Of a DNA stretch of 64,000 nucleotides, positions 11,279 to 23,300 are shown piece by piece (the first letter of the stretch is position 1; the number at the start of each line of letters is the position of its first letter). Below the pieces are notes generated by a model. That model was not told where the DNA came from. It saw only the letters and a list, made by a program, of their open reading frames with translations, and searched no databases. The stretch comes from Locusta migratoria (lineage: Eukaryota; Arthropoda; Insecta; Orthoptera; Acrididae). The stretch is from assembly GCA_026315105.1 (NCBI GenBank), contig CM048744.1:371030159-371094158 (forward strand), in the 5' to 3' direction. Both the position numbers and the translations under genes were made by a program.

Positions 11279-11668
11279 CTAGCCTATCTGAGGGAGTGTG
11301 GGTGTGCTTCTGTTTCTGACAAAGGCTGTATACAGCAAAACTAAGAAACCTAAAAGCCTTTTATGTATGACTTTCAGCAACTCGTTGAGATGTCTGTGTG
11401 GTAAGTAGCAATCTATCCATTTCAAAATACTGTCATAATCTTTCCTGAAGTTTCCATTGTTTGAACACAGGAAAGAGTGGCTGGTAACTGGGAAGACTAT
11501 TTCAGTCTTCATTGTTTTTACCTGAGTATAGCTAACCATGAACATTTTGCACCTTATCATCATGTTGATATTTTTATTTTGTCCTACACATCCATCTGCT
11601 ACTTGGCAGATGTTGTCATAACCAGAAAGATTAACAGCTTGTAACTTATTAAATACAATGAAAGTCAA
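11279..11668 (-). CDS. Transposon-associated ORF fragment with DGCVGQNKN motif
   Basis: An open frame of 129 codons carries ADGCVGQNKNINMM at about residues 24-37 and FPVTSHSFL at about 59-67. The pairing of an (S)DxCxGQNKN motif with a VxGHSFxP-like motif is, from memory, characteristic of a large family of insect proteins of transposon origin (DUF7869-like). That assignment was not tested. No start or stop context suggests a real exon, and no neighbouring transposase or terminal repeats were recognised. The frame may be a decayed fragment whose true limits extend upstream (rightward). The molecular function is not known to me. Confidence 0.4.
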   Translation of the reverse strand: MTFIVFNKLQAVNLSGYDNICQVADGCVGQNKNINMMIRCKMFMVSYTQVKTMKTEIVFPVTSHSFLCSNNGNFRKDYDSILKWIDCYLPHRHLNELLKVIHKRLLGFLVLLYTAFVRNRSTPTLPQIG

Positions 11669-12228
11669 TTTACTTACTGATTTCTTGCCTTTATCTTTTG
11701 TCTATTAGGAGAGTTCACACAGTAACCTGACATGCCTTGAAAAACTGAAAGGTTGTATCGGTAAAATTGTCAGGTTTAGTTGGTATATAACCTTAGGAAT
11801 AACAAGGTTCTTGTGATAATTGAAATAAGAGAAGGCCGCCTGGTACAACATTTATTCTCATTTCTTGTAGTTATATCACTAATTTTCAGTCCATACTTTG
11901 CTGTTACAATTTATTCCACTAAGATTCTACTTCCCAGTTCAATAGATGTGCTACACTTGACTAATAAAATACTATGTTAAACTGTGTGCATAACAGTTTC
12001 TTGAAAAGCACTTGCGTGTGTTTCTCTTGATCACCTCTTTCTGCATTGAACATTTGCCATAATTTACTGATGCTAATGCTGTTGTCAGATGTATAAGAGG
12101 GTTTCTTTCTCTTGAATATTGCAATTTACAGGCCATTTAGACTTCAACTGGAGGTCTTAACCACTTCTCTAAGTGGACCATATTTGATCTCCCTTTTAAT
12201 CCAGCTTGTATTTCTACTTGGACATTGG

Positions 12229-12264
<36 letters not shown>

Positions 12265-12689
12265 GTTTTTGAACGCCCCTATGATCCTGTGTTTGGTTAG
12301 TGGTACCAACACATTGAGGAATGTTTCACAACAGACTTGTAGATTATTTTCACATTGGTTGTAATACTGTATTTGAAAGTGCTGAATTTTGCTTTAAGGT
12401 TTCTTTGGTTCTTCCTCCTCTTGGGATTGGGCTTATCAGCCAACACATATTTGAGAATGAATGCTTCTTGCATGCTCTTTCAGGGCTGGAGTAAAATGTG
12501 TTGGAAGTCTTTGATATGAGACTTCATAAACAATGAGCATTGATAACCAACTCTGTGGCTACTTGTAGTATATTTAGGGGCTTTATTTGAATACCTTCAC
12601 ACAAAAACAATGAAACCACTATAACTTGTCTATAAACCTTTCATAAAGAGCTCTCAAACCTCAGATAACAGATTTACAGTAGTCAAATA
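11669..12689. other. No recognised gene; poly(T) at 12232-12261
   Basis: AT-rich sequence without recognisable domains. The 30-base poly(T) run is flanked by unremarkable sequence. Confidence 0.5.
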
Positions 12690-12805
12690 GTGAAGTCATG
12701 TAACGTCTTGTACAGACACCCTTCATTAACCTGACATGACCCACATCATTACAAAGTGTCATATTCATGATCTGTGGAACAAGTATGAATCTAATCTAAT
12801 CATCC
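12690..12805 (+). repeat. LINE 3' untranslated end
   Basis: The sequence catgatctgtggaacaag followed by tatgaatctaatctaatc resembles the sense 3' terminus of the minus-strand LINE at 24345 (tacggaacgaaaaattaat, then caaatctaatct). Both end in a degenerate (TAATC) tail. Here it stands as a 5'-truncated stub directly before the next LINE. Confidence 0.5.
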
Positions 12806-12809
12806 AATA

Positions 12810-13960
12810 TAGCCAAAGAGTCATGGAAAATATTAAACAAATTCCAAAAAGCCATCCATGAGCCAGAAACTGGAGTTTATAAACATCAGACATGAAGGGA
12901 AGATAGTTAAAGATCCCAATGAGATCTGTAATATTTTTAGTAAATATTTTATATCTGCCACTATTCAATCCATTGAATCCCACAAAAGTAAGTTATAAGA
13001 AAACTCTGTGCCCCATTGAAGATCCACACCTTTAAATTAAAAGAAGTGAAAGAAAAAAAATAGTCAGGATCATAAATAACCTAAAGAATAAATACTCATC
13101 AGGTTAAGATGGTTTGTGCAGTGTTGAAATTAAAAAATGTTGTAAAGAATTAGGTAAAGTAATAACACATCTCATTAACTGCAGTATAAGAGAACATACC
13201 TTTCCAGATGTACTGAAATGGAGAACAGTGAAACAAGTGCATAAAAAAGGTTCTAAGGAAGAGGTTTCTAACTTCAGGCCTATATCATTAATACCAGTCT
13301 TCATCAGAGTATTTATAATGGTGCTGCTAATGCAACTTAGTGACTTTTTACCAAAAAATAACTTACTTACTGCTTCCGAAAGGCAATTACTGTCACAGCA
13401 ATTATGGAGTCTATCCATGAAGTGTATATAGACCTTGATCAAGGAATGTAAACAGCAGGTATATTTCTAAACCTCACTAAAGCCTTTGATTCAGTAAACC
13501 ATGAGTTACTTTTAAGCAAACTTGAGTCCTACAACCTAAATGTGACATCTATTCAAATGCTGGCAACATACCACATTAACCATAAACAGTGTACAAAGTT
13601 GACCTAAAAAAATCAATGATTAGGTCGTAAACAGCCAATCCAAATATGAAACAGTCACATGAGGTGTACCCCAGGGCTCAGTTTTAGGATCTATTCTTTT
13701 TCTAGTGCATGTAAATGACATGGAGCTGCCTCACAAATCCCGGTTAGTGATATATACAGATGATATCTCACTGTTATTTTTTGGCAAGCAAACTGATGAA
13801 TTAACATTGGTGTGTAAAAGCACAGTAACTCAGAACCTCTTTATCCTGGTAATGGATAAAGATACTTAAATAACTCTACATTATCTTAAGAACAATTTGT
13901 AGAAATGTTGACAATTTGAAATGAATAAAAAATATAGAAATGGCATCCTGCAATTTGTAG
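12810..13960 (+). pseudogene. Non-LTR retrotransposon RT, decayed (CR1/Jockey-type group)
   Basis: The fragment starts inside the region before the RT (GKIVKDPNEICNIFSKYF). It continues through an open segment (13114-13431) with HTFPDVLKW, VHKKGSKEEVSNFRPISLIP (RT motif NxRPIS) and then ILNLTKAFDSVNHELLLSKL-like text in another frame. Near 13740-13800 the catalytic box reads RLVIYTDDISLL. At least four frame changes or stops separate these blocks. The catalytic YxDD box is intact but the gene is dead. The motif wording is close to the minus-strand LINE at 24345-25915, so the two probably belong to related families. Confidence 0.75.
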
Positions 13961-14329
13961 TTTTAATACCCAAAAATCTCCCCCCCCCCTCCTACCCCTC
14001 CCTATCTCCCTCAGGCACCACACATGAACAAGTGGTACTTTCATAAGTCATGTAAAGACCACACTACAACCACAAGTAATGCATGAATACCAACCAATTT
14101 GCTCAATTTGGCTGGGCTGCAGGAAATTGTTTATATTTAAATTTTGAAACTGTACTGTGGTATGGCTACAGTTAGCCGTCTCTTTGGATAAGTATGTAAA
14201 TGTCAGGGTCTCTTCATATCTCTAAGCCCCTTTAGTCTACCTACAATTACCCTCAATAGAAGCCAAGATATGAGCTCCTGTAGAATCAAATATTTGCACA
14301 TGACTTTTTGAAACATATGAAAACCAGGT

Positions 14330-16799
14330 CTAAACAGCCTTGCAGCACCTAACCTGCATTTGAAAAATTCTCTTACTCTGCAACCACAAATACCTGCAAC
14401 CTATCTCCCAAACTGATACCCTTGCCCTCAAAGAACTAGAGCAGCAGGCACAATGCCACCTCAAAAAACTCTCTAACCTTTTCACCTCCTTCTCCCATCT
14501 TGGGTTACCACAATCCACCCCCTCAAATGAGAGCCTCCAAACATACCCCACAGCCCTTCATAGCTAACAAATCCTGCCTAGCAGACCTTTTACACTTACC
14601 ACAACCTCAGAAACTCTCTCCCCACCACCACACACCATCCACAACTTACAAAGACCAGAAACACAGTCATGAATATTTCTTCCAAAAGCCTCAGTCCCAT
14701 AGAAGTATCAGCCCTCACCAAAGATCTTGCCTTTTGGCCCACTGCCAAATTCAACCATGTCAGACTTGTTCAGGATCTTTTCTCCTTCTCCTGGTCCTTG
14801 CAATGGAAACACCAATTTACTAACAACCCCATCACTCTGATGCATCCTAATACCAATATTAAACCCTTCCTGGCCCATTTCACTCCTCCATCCAATAGAG
14901 ATCCAGCCCGATTACCCCCAAATCATCTCCTTTTAACTTTTCAGAATTTCCTAACTTCTAACCTGGCCTGACCATCACTCCCCAAATCCTTCAAAATGGA
15001 TACCAACCTCACACCCACAGAAATAAATGGAATCCACCACCTTAAAACTGATCCTGATCTTATGATCCAACCTGCTGACAAAGACTCCACTACTTGGTTT
15101 TAGACTGCAGAGCATTTCCACCAACTGTCAGCTTCTTCCACTTACATACTTTTCCACAATGATCCCATTCAAAAAATTCTACAGGATCTCCAGTCCCTCC
15201 TCAAACACTTCGGTGCATACCAGGACCTGTGCCTGGAGTCTACTTCTCCTCACCCCCACCTACAAACCACACCCCCATCTTCTACATGCCCTAAAGTCCA
15301 CAAACTCGACCACCCTGGACATCACCATTGTGGCCGATTATGGCACTCCCACTGAGAGATTCTCTACTCTTGTGAACCAACACATTCAACATCTTACCCA
15401 TAACCTACACTCATATACAAAAAACACTAACCATTTCCTCAATAACTCTCCACAGTTCCTGTTCCTACAACACTTGGTACAATGCTTGCCATGGTTTATG
15501 CCACATCACTCTAAACCAACATCGCCAATGCTTGGCCTTGGCGCTGTGGAACACTACCTTTCATAATGTGCAACTGATCCAAGCCCATAACCTCCTCCTC
15601 CATCACCGTGACCATTTATATCCACACCCACAATTACTTCTCCCATTCACGGCACAGCCAAGGGCACCTGCACCTTCCTATTTCAACCTGTTAATGGGCC
15701 ATCCAGAGGAATTGTTCCTGACTATCCAGAATCCCAAACCCCTCATCTGGTTCAGATTCTATGACAATGTCTTCACAATCTTGACTGAAGGTAAGGACAC
15801 ACTATCCACATTCCTTCAAAACCTCAAGACCATCTCCTGCATTCACTTCACCTGGTCCTACTCAACCTAATGAGCCATCTTCTTGACACTGACTTCCACC
15901 TCAAGTATGGCCTCATCAATACCTCCATCCACATCAAAACTACCAACCATAAAAAAAAACTCCATTTTGACAGCTGCCACCCTAAAAGTGCTTTCCATAT
16001 GGCCTAGCCGCCCATACTCATAGCATCTGCAGTAACGAGCAATCCACCTCCACTGGCCACAATTACCCTCCAAACCTTATCAGAAACAGATCTCACACAC
16101 CATGTCTGTCCGGTCACCTACCACCTCACTCACATACATCGTCCAGCCACAAATGAGCTCCCCTATTGCGACCCAGTACCACTCAGGACTAGATCAGTTA
16201 AAACCATGTTCCCCACCAGAATTTAGACTACCTTTCATTCTGCCCATAAATGAGAAGTACACTAATATCCTCCCGCCACCCTTTCCTATAGTGGTATTCT
16301 GCCGCCCACCAAACCTACATAATATCCTTGCCCATTCTTACCCTATCTCTGCTCCCAACCCCTTGTCCCATGGCTCATATTTCTGCAACAGACCTGCATT
16401 CAAAACCTGTCCTATCCATCATCCCACCACCACCTGTTTCAGTCCTGTCACATGTATTTCTTATCATATAAAAGGCAGGACAATATGTGAAAGCAGTCAT
16501 GTTATCTACAATCTGAGCTACAACCACTGTACAGCTTTCTATTTGGGCATGGTCAGCAACAAGCTGTCTGTCTGGATGAAAGGCCATTGTCAAACTGTAA
16601 TAAGGAGACAGCTGTGCCATCATGTTTCAAAGCATGCAGATGCATGTGCATGATGTGGCTCATTTCAGTGGCTACACAGCCTGTACCAAATGGATCCTCC
16701 CCACAACCAACAATTTTTCTGAACTGTGCATGTGGGAGCTCTCCCCACAATATATCCTATGCTTCCACAATCCCCCAGGCCTAAACTTTCACTAGTTCC
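14330..16799 (+). pseudogene. Penelope-like element, second copy, 5' part
   Basis: The plus strand holds PLE protein pieces in order. The N-terminal zone reads IEVSALTKDLAFWPTAKFNH, then LVQDLFSFSWSLQWKHQFTN and LPPNHLLLTFQNFLTSNL. RT fragments follow from 15.1 to 15.9 kb; the catalytic box is degraded to WFRFYDNVF. Next comes the GIY-YIG end with AFYLGMVSNKLSVWMKGH at about 16537-16590, followed by HHVSKHADAC. Many frame changes and stops are present. The catalytic DD pair reads DN, so it is broken at the active site too. The element does not end at 16799: the 8 bases before the hAT insertion recur at 26941, and PLE 3' sequence resumes there. Confidence 0.85.
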
Positions 16800-18231
16800 C
16801 AGTGGCCTAGCGTGGATTTCTGACACCCGGTGCCGGCCCTCATTTTCCCGCCCCCCCCCCCCCCCCCCCCCACCACTTTTTTTTGGAACTGAATAACAAC
16901 AAAAATATTATTTCAGTGTTTATCAAAATAAAATAGGGACACTGCAGGGTATTTTCCTTGAATAATTTTTGTTTCTTCAATTTTTACGTTACGCTGAACA
17001 AATCCTATTTGAAGATTATAAGACTTATATATCTCACAGCAAACAAAAGCTTCATAAATTTAAGATAGTTTCAATTAAAAATAAGTCTTGTACTGAGAAG
17101 TACACACATTGTAACATAACATTTATGAGCCTGCAGAGGTTTCATGGAAATAAGTTACAGTATTCTGAATAAAGTCAGGTGAATACTTTCGCATGTATTA
17201 GGCGGATAAAAATTTCTTGGCAGTAAGACTTCGGCTCATTAAATGAGTGTGTGTGGACAGAAACACTCCATTTTGTAGGTTTGCCAGTTTCAGACCTGTT
17301 AGCCCATTTCAAATCCACTAAATTAAGTTCTACAATACACCCATTGGCCACATAGTTCATTTATCTGGATTTACAGTAGATTTTTCGTGGATATCCATGT
17401 GTTACTTTGTAGATCTAATGGTTTTAAAGACTTTTCACTGAGAAAAACAGATTTGTATGTAGCTAGAGGAAAGAGGCAAAGTAGTTGTGATGAAATATCC
17501 TTGTCTACAGAATTAGGCCGAACCTTTCAGTATTTATAGAGCCACCAGTGAAAACTGAATTAACGTTTCCTTTACCAATAGTGTTGTAGTGAAGATTACT
17601 TTACGCGACAAACTAGAGTGTGTCTCACTTCAGCGCAGGAACAAGGACAATGGACGGTGTCGCAGATGTGGCGAAAACATGGGAAGGATCTTCACAATTT
17701 CACTATGTCCTAATCCTCAATGTTGACGAATTACAGTGGATGAAATAATTTAAATCAGAAAGTTACTCGCAATATTGAATTTACAGCTTCTGTAGTAGGT
17801 ATAAATGTACTACCCAGTAGAGACATATAAAAATGTGTGTTTTATAGCTGCGACTTGAACCAGGATTGCCCGCTTTTCATGATCGCTCACCTTGTAACAT
17901 ATGAGGACGTTTTCAGGACCCACCACAATTTCTGTGTACTACACTGACTATATACATGACACTCATTTAGTTCTGGATTAGTTCATATCTGATGCCCTCG
18001 GTATCGTGTCAAATAGAAAGCAACGAAATCAAATCAACTTGCGCTATTGATATGGAATTTAAGAATATTTGAAGTATGTAATAACACTGATTATTTGTAA
18101 TCTCCTTTTGTTTTATACATATAGTTTGTTAAGGCCACCCAGACACTTTACCAGTATTGCTCATGCTTCAATCGATCACTCTCCTTTGTCCACATCACTC
18201 TTGAGCGATTTAGAAAGCAATTGTAACCAAA

Positions 18232-18317
18232 TGTTCAAATGTTTGTAAAGCTTATGGGACTTAATTTTGGGGTCATCAGTCCCTAAACTTACAAACAACT
18301 TATGAACTAACTTATCT
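18232..18317 (-). repeat. SINE, main family, tail half (split copy)
   Basis: The tail reads aaatgttcaaatgtttgtaa to gaactaacttat and stops abruptly at 18317, where LINE sequence begins. The missing head resumes at 20150 (actaaagacagtgcaaatat) exactly where a full SINE would continue. Confidence 0.85.
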
Positions 18318-20149
18318 ACATCTACAACCATACTCTGCAAGCCACCCGACGGTGTGTGGCGGAGGGTACCTTGAGTACCACTATTGATTTTCCCTCCTAT
18401 TCCAGTCACGTATTGTTCGCAGAAAGAAGGATTGTAGGTATGCCTCTGTCTGGGTTCTAATCTCTCTGATTTTATCCTCATGATCTCTTTGAGAGATATA
18501 CGTAGGAGGGAGCAATATACTGCTAAACTCCTCAGTAAAGGTATGTTCTCGAAACTTCGACAAAAGCCCGTACTGAGTGACAGAGCATCTCTCCTGCAGA
18601 GTCTTCCACTGGAGTTTAGCGATCATCTCCGTAACGCTTTCATGATTACCAAATGATCCTGTAACTACTGCTACTCTCCGTTGGATCTTCTCCACTTCCT
18701 CTATCAATCCCACATGGTACGATCCCACACCTGTGAGCAGTATTCAAGCTGTGGGCGAACAAGTGTACTGTAACCTACTTCCTTTGTTTTTCGACTGCAT
18801 TTCCTTACAATTCTCCCAATGAATCTAAGTCTGGCATCTGCTTTGCCAATGATTGATTTTATATGGTCGTTCCATTTCAAATCCCTCCTAATGACTACTT
18901 CCAGATAATTTATGAAATTAACTGCTTCCAGTTGTTGACCTGCTATAGTGTAGGTAAATGATAAAGTAAATTTCTTTCTGTGTATTCACAGCACATTACA
19001 CTTGTCTACATTGATATTTAATTGCCATTCCCTGCACCATGTGTCAATTCAATGCAGATTCTCCTGCATCTCAATACAATTTTCCATTGTTACAACCTTT
19101 CCATATACTACAGCACCATCCCCAAAAAGCCTCAGTGAACTTCCGATGTTATCTGTAAGGTCATTTATATATATCGTGAACAGCAACGGACCCACGACAG
19201 TCCCCTGTGACACACCCGACATAACTCCTACTTCGGAAGACTTCTCTCCATTGAGAATGACCTGCTGCTTTCTGTTATCCAGGAATTCCTCAATCCAATC
19301 ACACAATTGGTCTGTTAGACCATATGCTGTTACTTTGATCATTAAGCGTTTGTGGAGAACTGTATCAAACGCCTTGCGGAAGTCGAGAAACACAGCATCT
19401 ACCTGAGAACCCGTGTCTATGGCCCTCTGAGTCTCGTGGACGAATAGCGCGAGCTGGGTTTCACACGAACGCCTTTTTCGAAACCCATGCTGATTCCTAC
19501 AGAGCAGATTCCTAGTCTCGAGAAATGTCATTATATTTGAACATAATACATGTTCCAAAATTCTACAACTGACCGACGTTAGAGATATAGGCCTATAGTT
19601 CTGCACATCTGTTCGAGGACCCTTCTTGAAAATGGGGATGACCTGCACCATTTTTCCAATCTTTCAGAACACTATGCTCTTCTAGAGAACTACGATACAC
19701 CACTGCGAGAAGGGGGTCCAGTTCCTTCGTGTACTCTGTGTAAAAACGAACTGGTATCCCATCAGGTCCTGCGGCCTTTCCTCTTTTGAGCAATTTTAAT
19801 TGTTTTTCTATCCCTCTGTCAATTATTTCGATATCTGCCATTTTGTAGTCTGTGCGGCAATCTGGGGAAGAAACTACAGTGCAATCTTCCTCTGTGAAAC
19901 AGCTTTGGAAAAAGACATTTAGTAATTCCGTCTGAGTGTCGTCCTCTGTTTCAATGCCATTTACGTCACAGAGTGTCTGGACACTTTGTTTTGATCCACC
20001 TACCACTTTGACATAAGACCAAAATTTCTTAGGATTCTCAGCCAAGTCAGTACAAAGAACTCTACTTTCGAATTCATTGAACGCCTCTCACACAGCCCTC
20101 CTCATGCTACATTTCGCTTCGTGTGATTTTTGTTTCTCTACAAGGCTTT
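18318..20149 (-). pseudogene. CR1-like non-LTR retrotransposon inserted into a SINE
   Basis: This 5'-truncated LINE reads from AENPKKFWSYVKVV (about 20045) through RGKAAGPDGIPVRFY, a frame change near 19645, then NYRPISLTSVS, VDAVFLDFRKAFDTVLHKRL and SGVSQGTVVGPLLFTIYIND. The catalytic box, normally FADD, reads LRLFGDGAVVYG, so the second Asp is lost. The thumb/C-terminal part continues to FFLRTIRDWNRRENQ (about 18390). The sense 3' end is gcagagtatggttgtagatg, a gatgta-type tail at 18318. Related 3' ends occur at 48545-48722 and 60480-60775. The CR1-like label follows the C-terminal wording; a related clade is possible. Confidence 0.85.
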
Positions 20150-20277
20150 GGCTACTAAAGACAGTGCAAATATCCAAGCCCGAGGCAGGTTTCCATAACC
20201 CCGATGGAGAACGGCATCGCGCATCGGAGCATAGCGCCTCAATGTGCTTGGCCACTCTGCTGCGGCTGCAATTGTAA
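20150..20277 (-). repeat. SINE, main family, head half (split copy)
   Basis: It begins actaaagacagtgcaaat and runs to the tRNA-like head (gcatcgcgcatcggagcata, gcgcctcaatgtgcttggcc). This is the head variant with cgcgcatcggagcatagcgc, also seen at 50265-50442 and 63563-63764. Together with 18232-18317 it forms one SINE. Confidence 0.85.
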
Positions 20278-20382
20278 CTATTATTCCGAACATCTCTGTG
20301 TAACCAAATTCTGGCAAGAACTCTTATGTGTAGGAACGGTTGCACTAATTTCCGTTCCTTGACTAATACGTGCAAAGTGTTG

Positions 20383-23300
20383 TTGTTATGGTCTTCAGTC
20401 CGGAGACTGGTTTGATGCAGCTCTCCACCCTACCCTATCTCAAGCAAGCCTTTTCATCTCCTCATAAGAACGGCAACCCACATCCACTTGAATCTGCTTA
20501 CTATACGAGTCTCTAGGTCTCCCTCTGCGATTTTTACCCCATACACTTCCCTCCAATGCTAAATTTACGATTCCCTGATGTCTAAGAATGTGTCCTACCA
20601 AGCGATCCCTTCTTTTAGTCAGGGTATGCCAAAAATTCCTTTTCTCACCAATTCTGTTCAGTACCTCTTCATTAGTTATGCAATCTACCCACCTAATCTT
20701 CAGTATTCTTCTGTAGCACCACATTTCGAAGGCCTCTATTCTCTTCCTGTCCGCACTGCTTATCGTCCATGTTTCACTCCCGTACAAGGCAACACTCCAC
20801 ACAAATGCCTTCAGAAAAGACTTCCTTACCCTTAAATTAATATTCGATGTTAGCAAATTTCTCTTTTTCAAAAATGCTTTTCTTCCCATTGCCATTCTGC
20901 ATTTTATATGTTCTGTACTGCGACCATCGCATGTTATTTTACTACCCAAGTAACAAAACTCATCTACCACTTTCATTGTTTCGTTACCTAATCTAATTCC
21001 TTCAGCATCGCCTGATTTTCTAAGACCGCATTCCATTATTTTTGTTTTGCTCTTGTTAATGTTCATTTTATATGCTCTCTTCAATACACTGTCCATTCCA
21101 TTCAACTGCTCTTCCAGGTCTTTTGCTGTCTCTGACAGAATTACAATGTCATCAGCAAAACGCAATGTTTTTATTTCTTCCCCCTGAACTTTAATTCCTT
21201 CACCAAATTTTTCCTTGCTTTCCTTCACCGCCTGCTCGATGTACAAATTGAATAACATCGGAGAAAGACTGCAACCCTGTCTTACTCCCTTCCCAACTGA
21301 TGCTTCCTTTTCATGCCCTTCGAGTCTAATAACTGCAGTCTGGCTTTTGTACAAGTTGTAAATAACTCTCCTTTCCCTGTATTTTACCCCTGCTGACTTC
21401 AGAATTTGAAACAGTGTATTCCAGTCAACATTGTCAAATGCTTTCTCCAAATCTACAAAAGCTAAAAATGTAGGTTTGCCTTTCCTTAATCTATCTTCTA
21501 AGATAAGACGTAAAGTGAGTATTGCCTCCCGGGTTCCTATGTTCCTTCTGAATCCAAACTGATCTTCCCCGACGTCAGCTTCTACCAGCTTTTCCATTCT
21601 CCTGTAGATAATTCGTGTTAAAATTTTGCAACCATGACATATCAAACTGATGGTTCTATAATTTTCACACCTGTCTGCGCCCGATTTCTTTGGAATGGGG
21701 ATTATTACATTTTTCTTAAAGTCTGAGGGCATTTCGCCTGTCTCATACAGCCTACACACCAGTTCAAATAGTCTTGTCATGGCTGGCTCTCCCAGAGACT
21801 TTAGTAGCTCTGAGGGTATGTCATCTACTCCTGGGGCCTTGTTCCGACCTAAGTCTTTCAAGGCTCTGTCAAATTCATCTCTCAGTATAGTATCTCCTAT
21901 TTCATCTTCCCTTCCTACAACCTCGTCTCTGAGTTCATTTCCTTTGTAGAGCTGCTCTATATACTTTTTCCACCTTTCAGCTTTCCCTTCTTTGCTGAGA
22001 ACTGGTTTCCCATCTGAGTTCTTGATATTCGTAGATCTGCTCTTCTTATCCCCAAATGTCTCTTTGATTTTCCTGTAGGCGGTATCTACTTTTCCCCTTC
22101 TTATAAATTCTTCTACAGATTTGCATTTGGCTTCTAGCCACTCCTGCTTAGCCACTTTGCACTTCCTGTCAATCTCATTTTTTAGTCGACTGTATTCCAT
22201 TTTGCCTGTTTCATTTACTGCATTTTTATATTTTCTCCTTTCATCAATTAAATTTAGTATTTCCTGTGATATCCAAGGATTTTTTGTAGATCTTGCCTTT
22301 CTACCTATTTTGTCCTCTGCTGCCTTCACTATTTCATCTCTCAATGCTACCCATTCCTCTTCTACTGTTTTATTTCCCCCTGTTTCTGTCAATTGTTGCC
22401 TAAATCTCCCTCTGAAATTCTCCAGAACTTCACTTTCCTTCAATTTATCCAGGTCCCATCTCCTTATTTTCCTACCTTTCTGCAGCTTTTTCAGCTTCAG
22501 CCTACAGTTCATGACTAATAGGTTATGGTCAGAGTCTATATCTGCCCCTGGGTATGTCTTGCAGTTTATAACCTGGTTCCGGAATCTATGTTTTACCATT
22601 ATAAAATCTATCTGATACCTTCCGGTGTCTCCTGGTCTCTTCCATGTATACAACCTTCTTTTGTGATTCTTAAACCACGTGTTTTTTACGATTAAATCAT
22701 GTTCCGTGCAAAATTCTACCAGGCGACTTCCTCTTTCATTCCTCCTGCCCAGTCCATATTCACCTACTATTTTTCCTTCTCTTCCTTTTCCTACTACCGA
22801 ATTCCAGTCTCCCATCACAATTAAGTTTTCCTCTCCTTTAACTGTCTGAATAATTTCCTTTAGCTCCTCATATATTTCTTCGATCTCCTCGTCATCGGCA
22901 GAGCTAGTTGGCATATAAACCTGTACTACCGTTGTCGGTGTTGGCTTCGTATCTATCTTGACAATGATAATGCGATCACTGTGCTGCTCATAGTAGTTTA
23001 CCCGCATTCCTATTTTCTTATTCATCATCAATCCTACTCCTGTGATACCCCCAACTGATTTCGTATTTATAATTCTGTACTCACCTGACCAGAAATCCTG
23101 TTCATCCTGCCACCGAACTTCACTAATACCCACTATATCGAACTTCAACCTATCCATTTCCCTTTTTAAATTTTCTAATTTTCCTACCCGATTAAGGGAT
23201 CTAACATTCCACGCTCCGATCCGTAGAGTGCCAGTATTGTCTTTCCTGATGACAACATCCTCCTGAGTAGTCCCCGCCCGGAGATCCGAATGGGGGACTA

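Noticed and set aside
22121..22615. 164-codon plus-strand ORF opposite the RTE gene
   Set aside because: It is the antisense shadow of the RTE ORF, rich in Ser/Leu/Phe, as expected from reversing Lys/Glu-rich codons.
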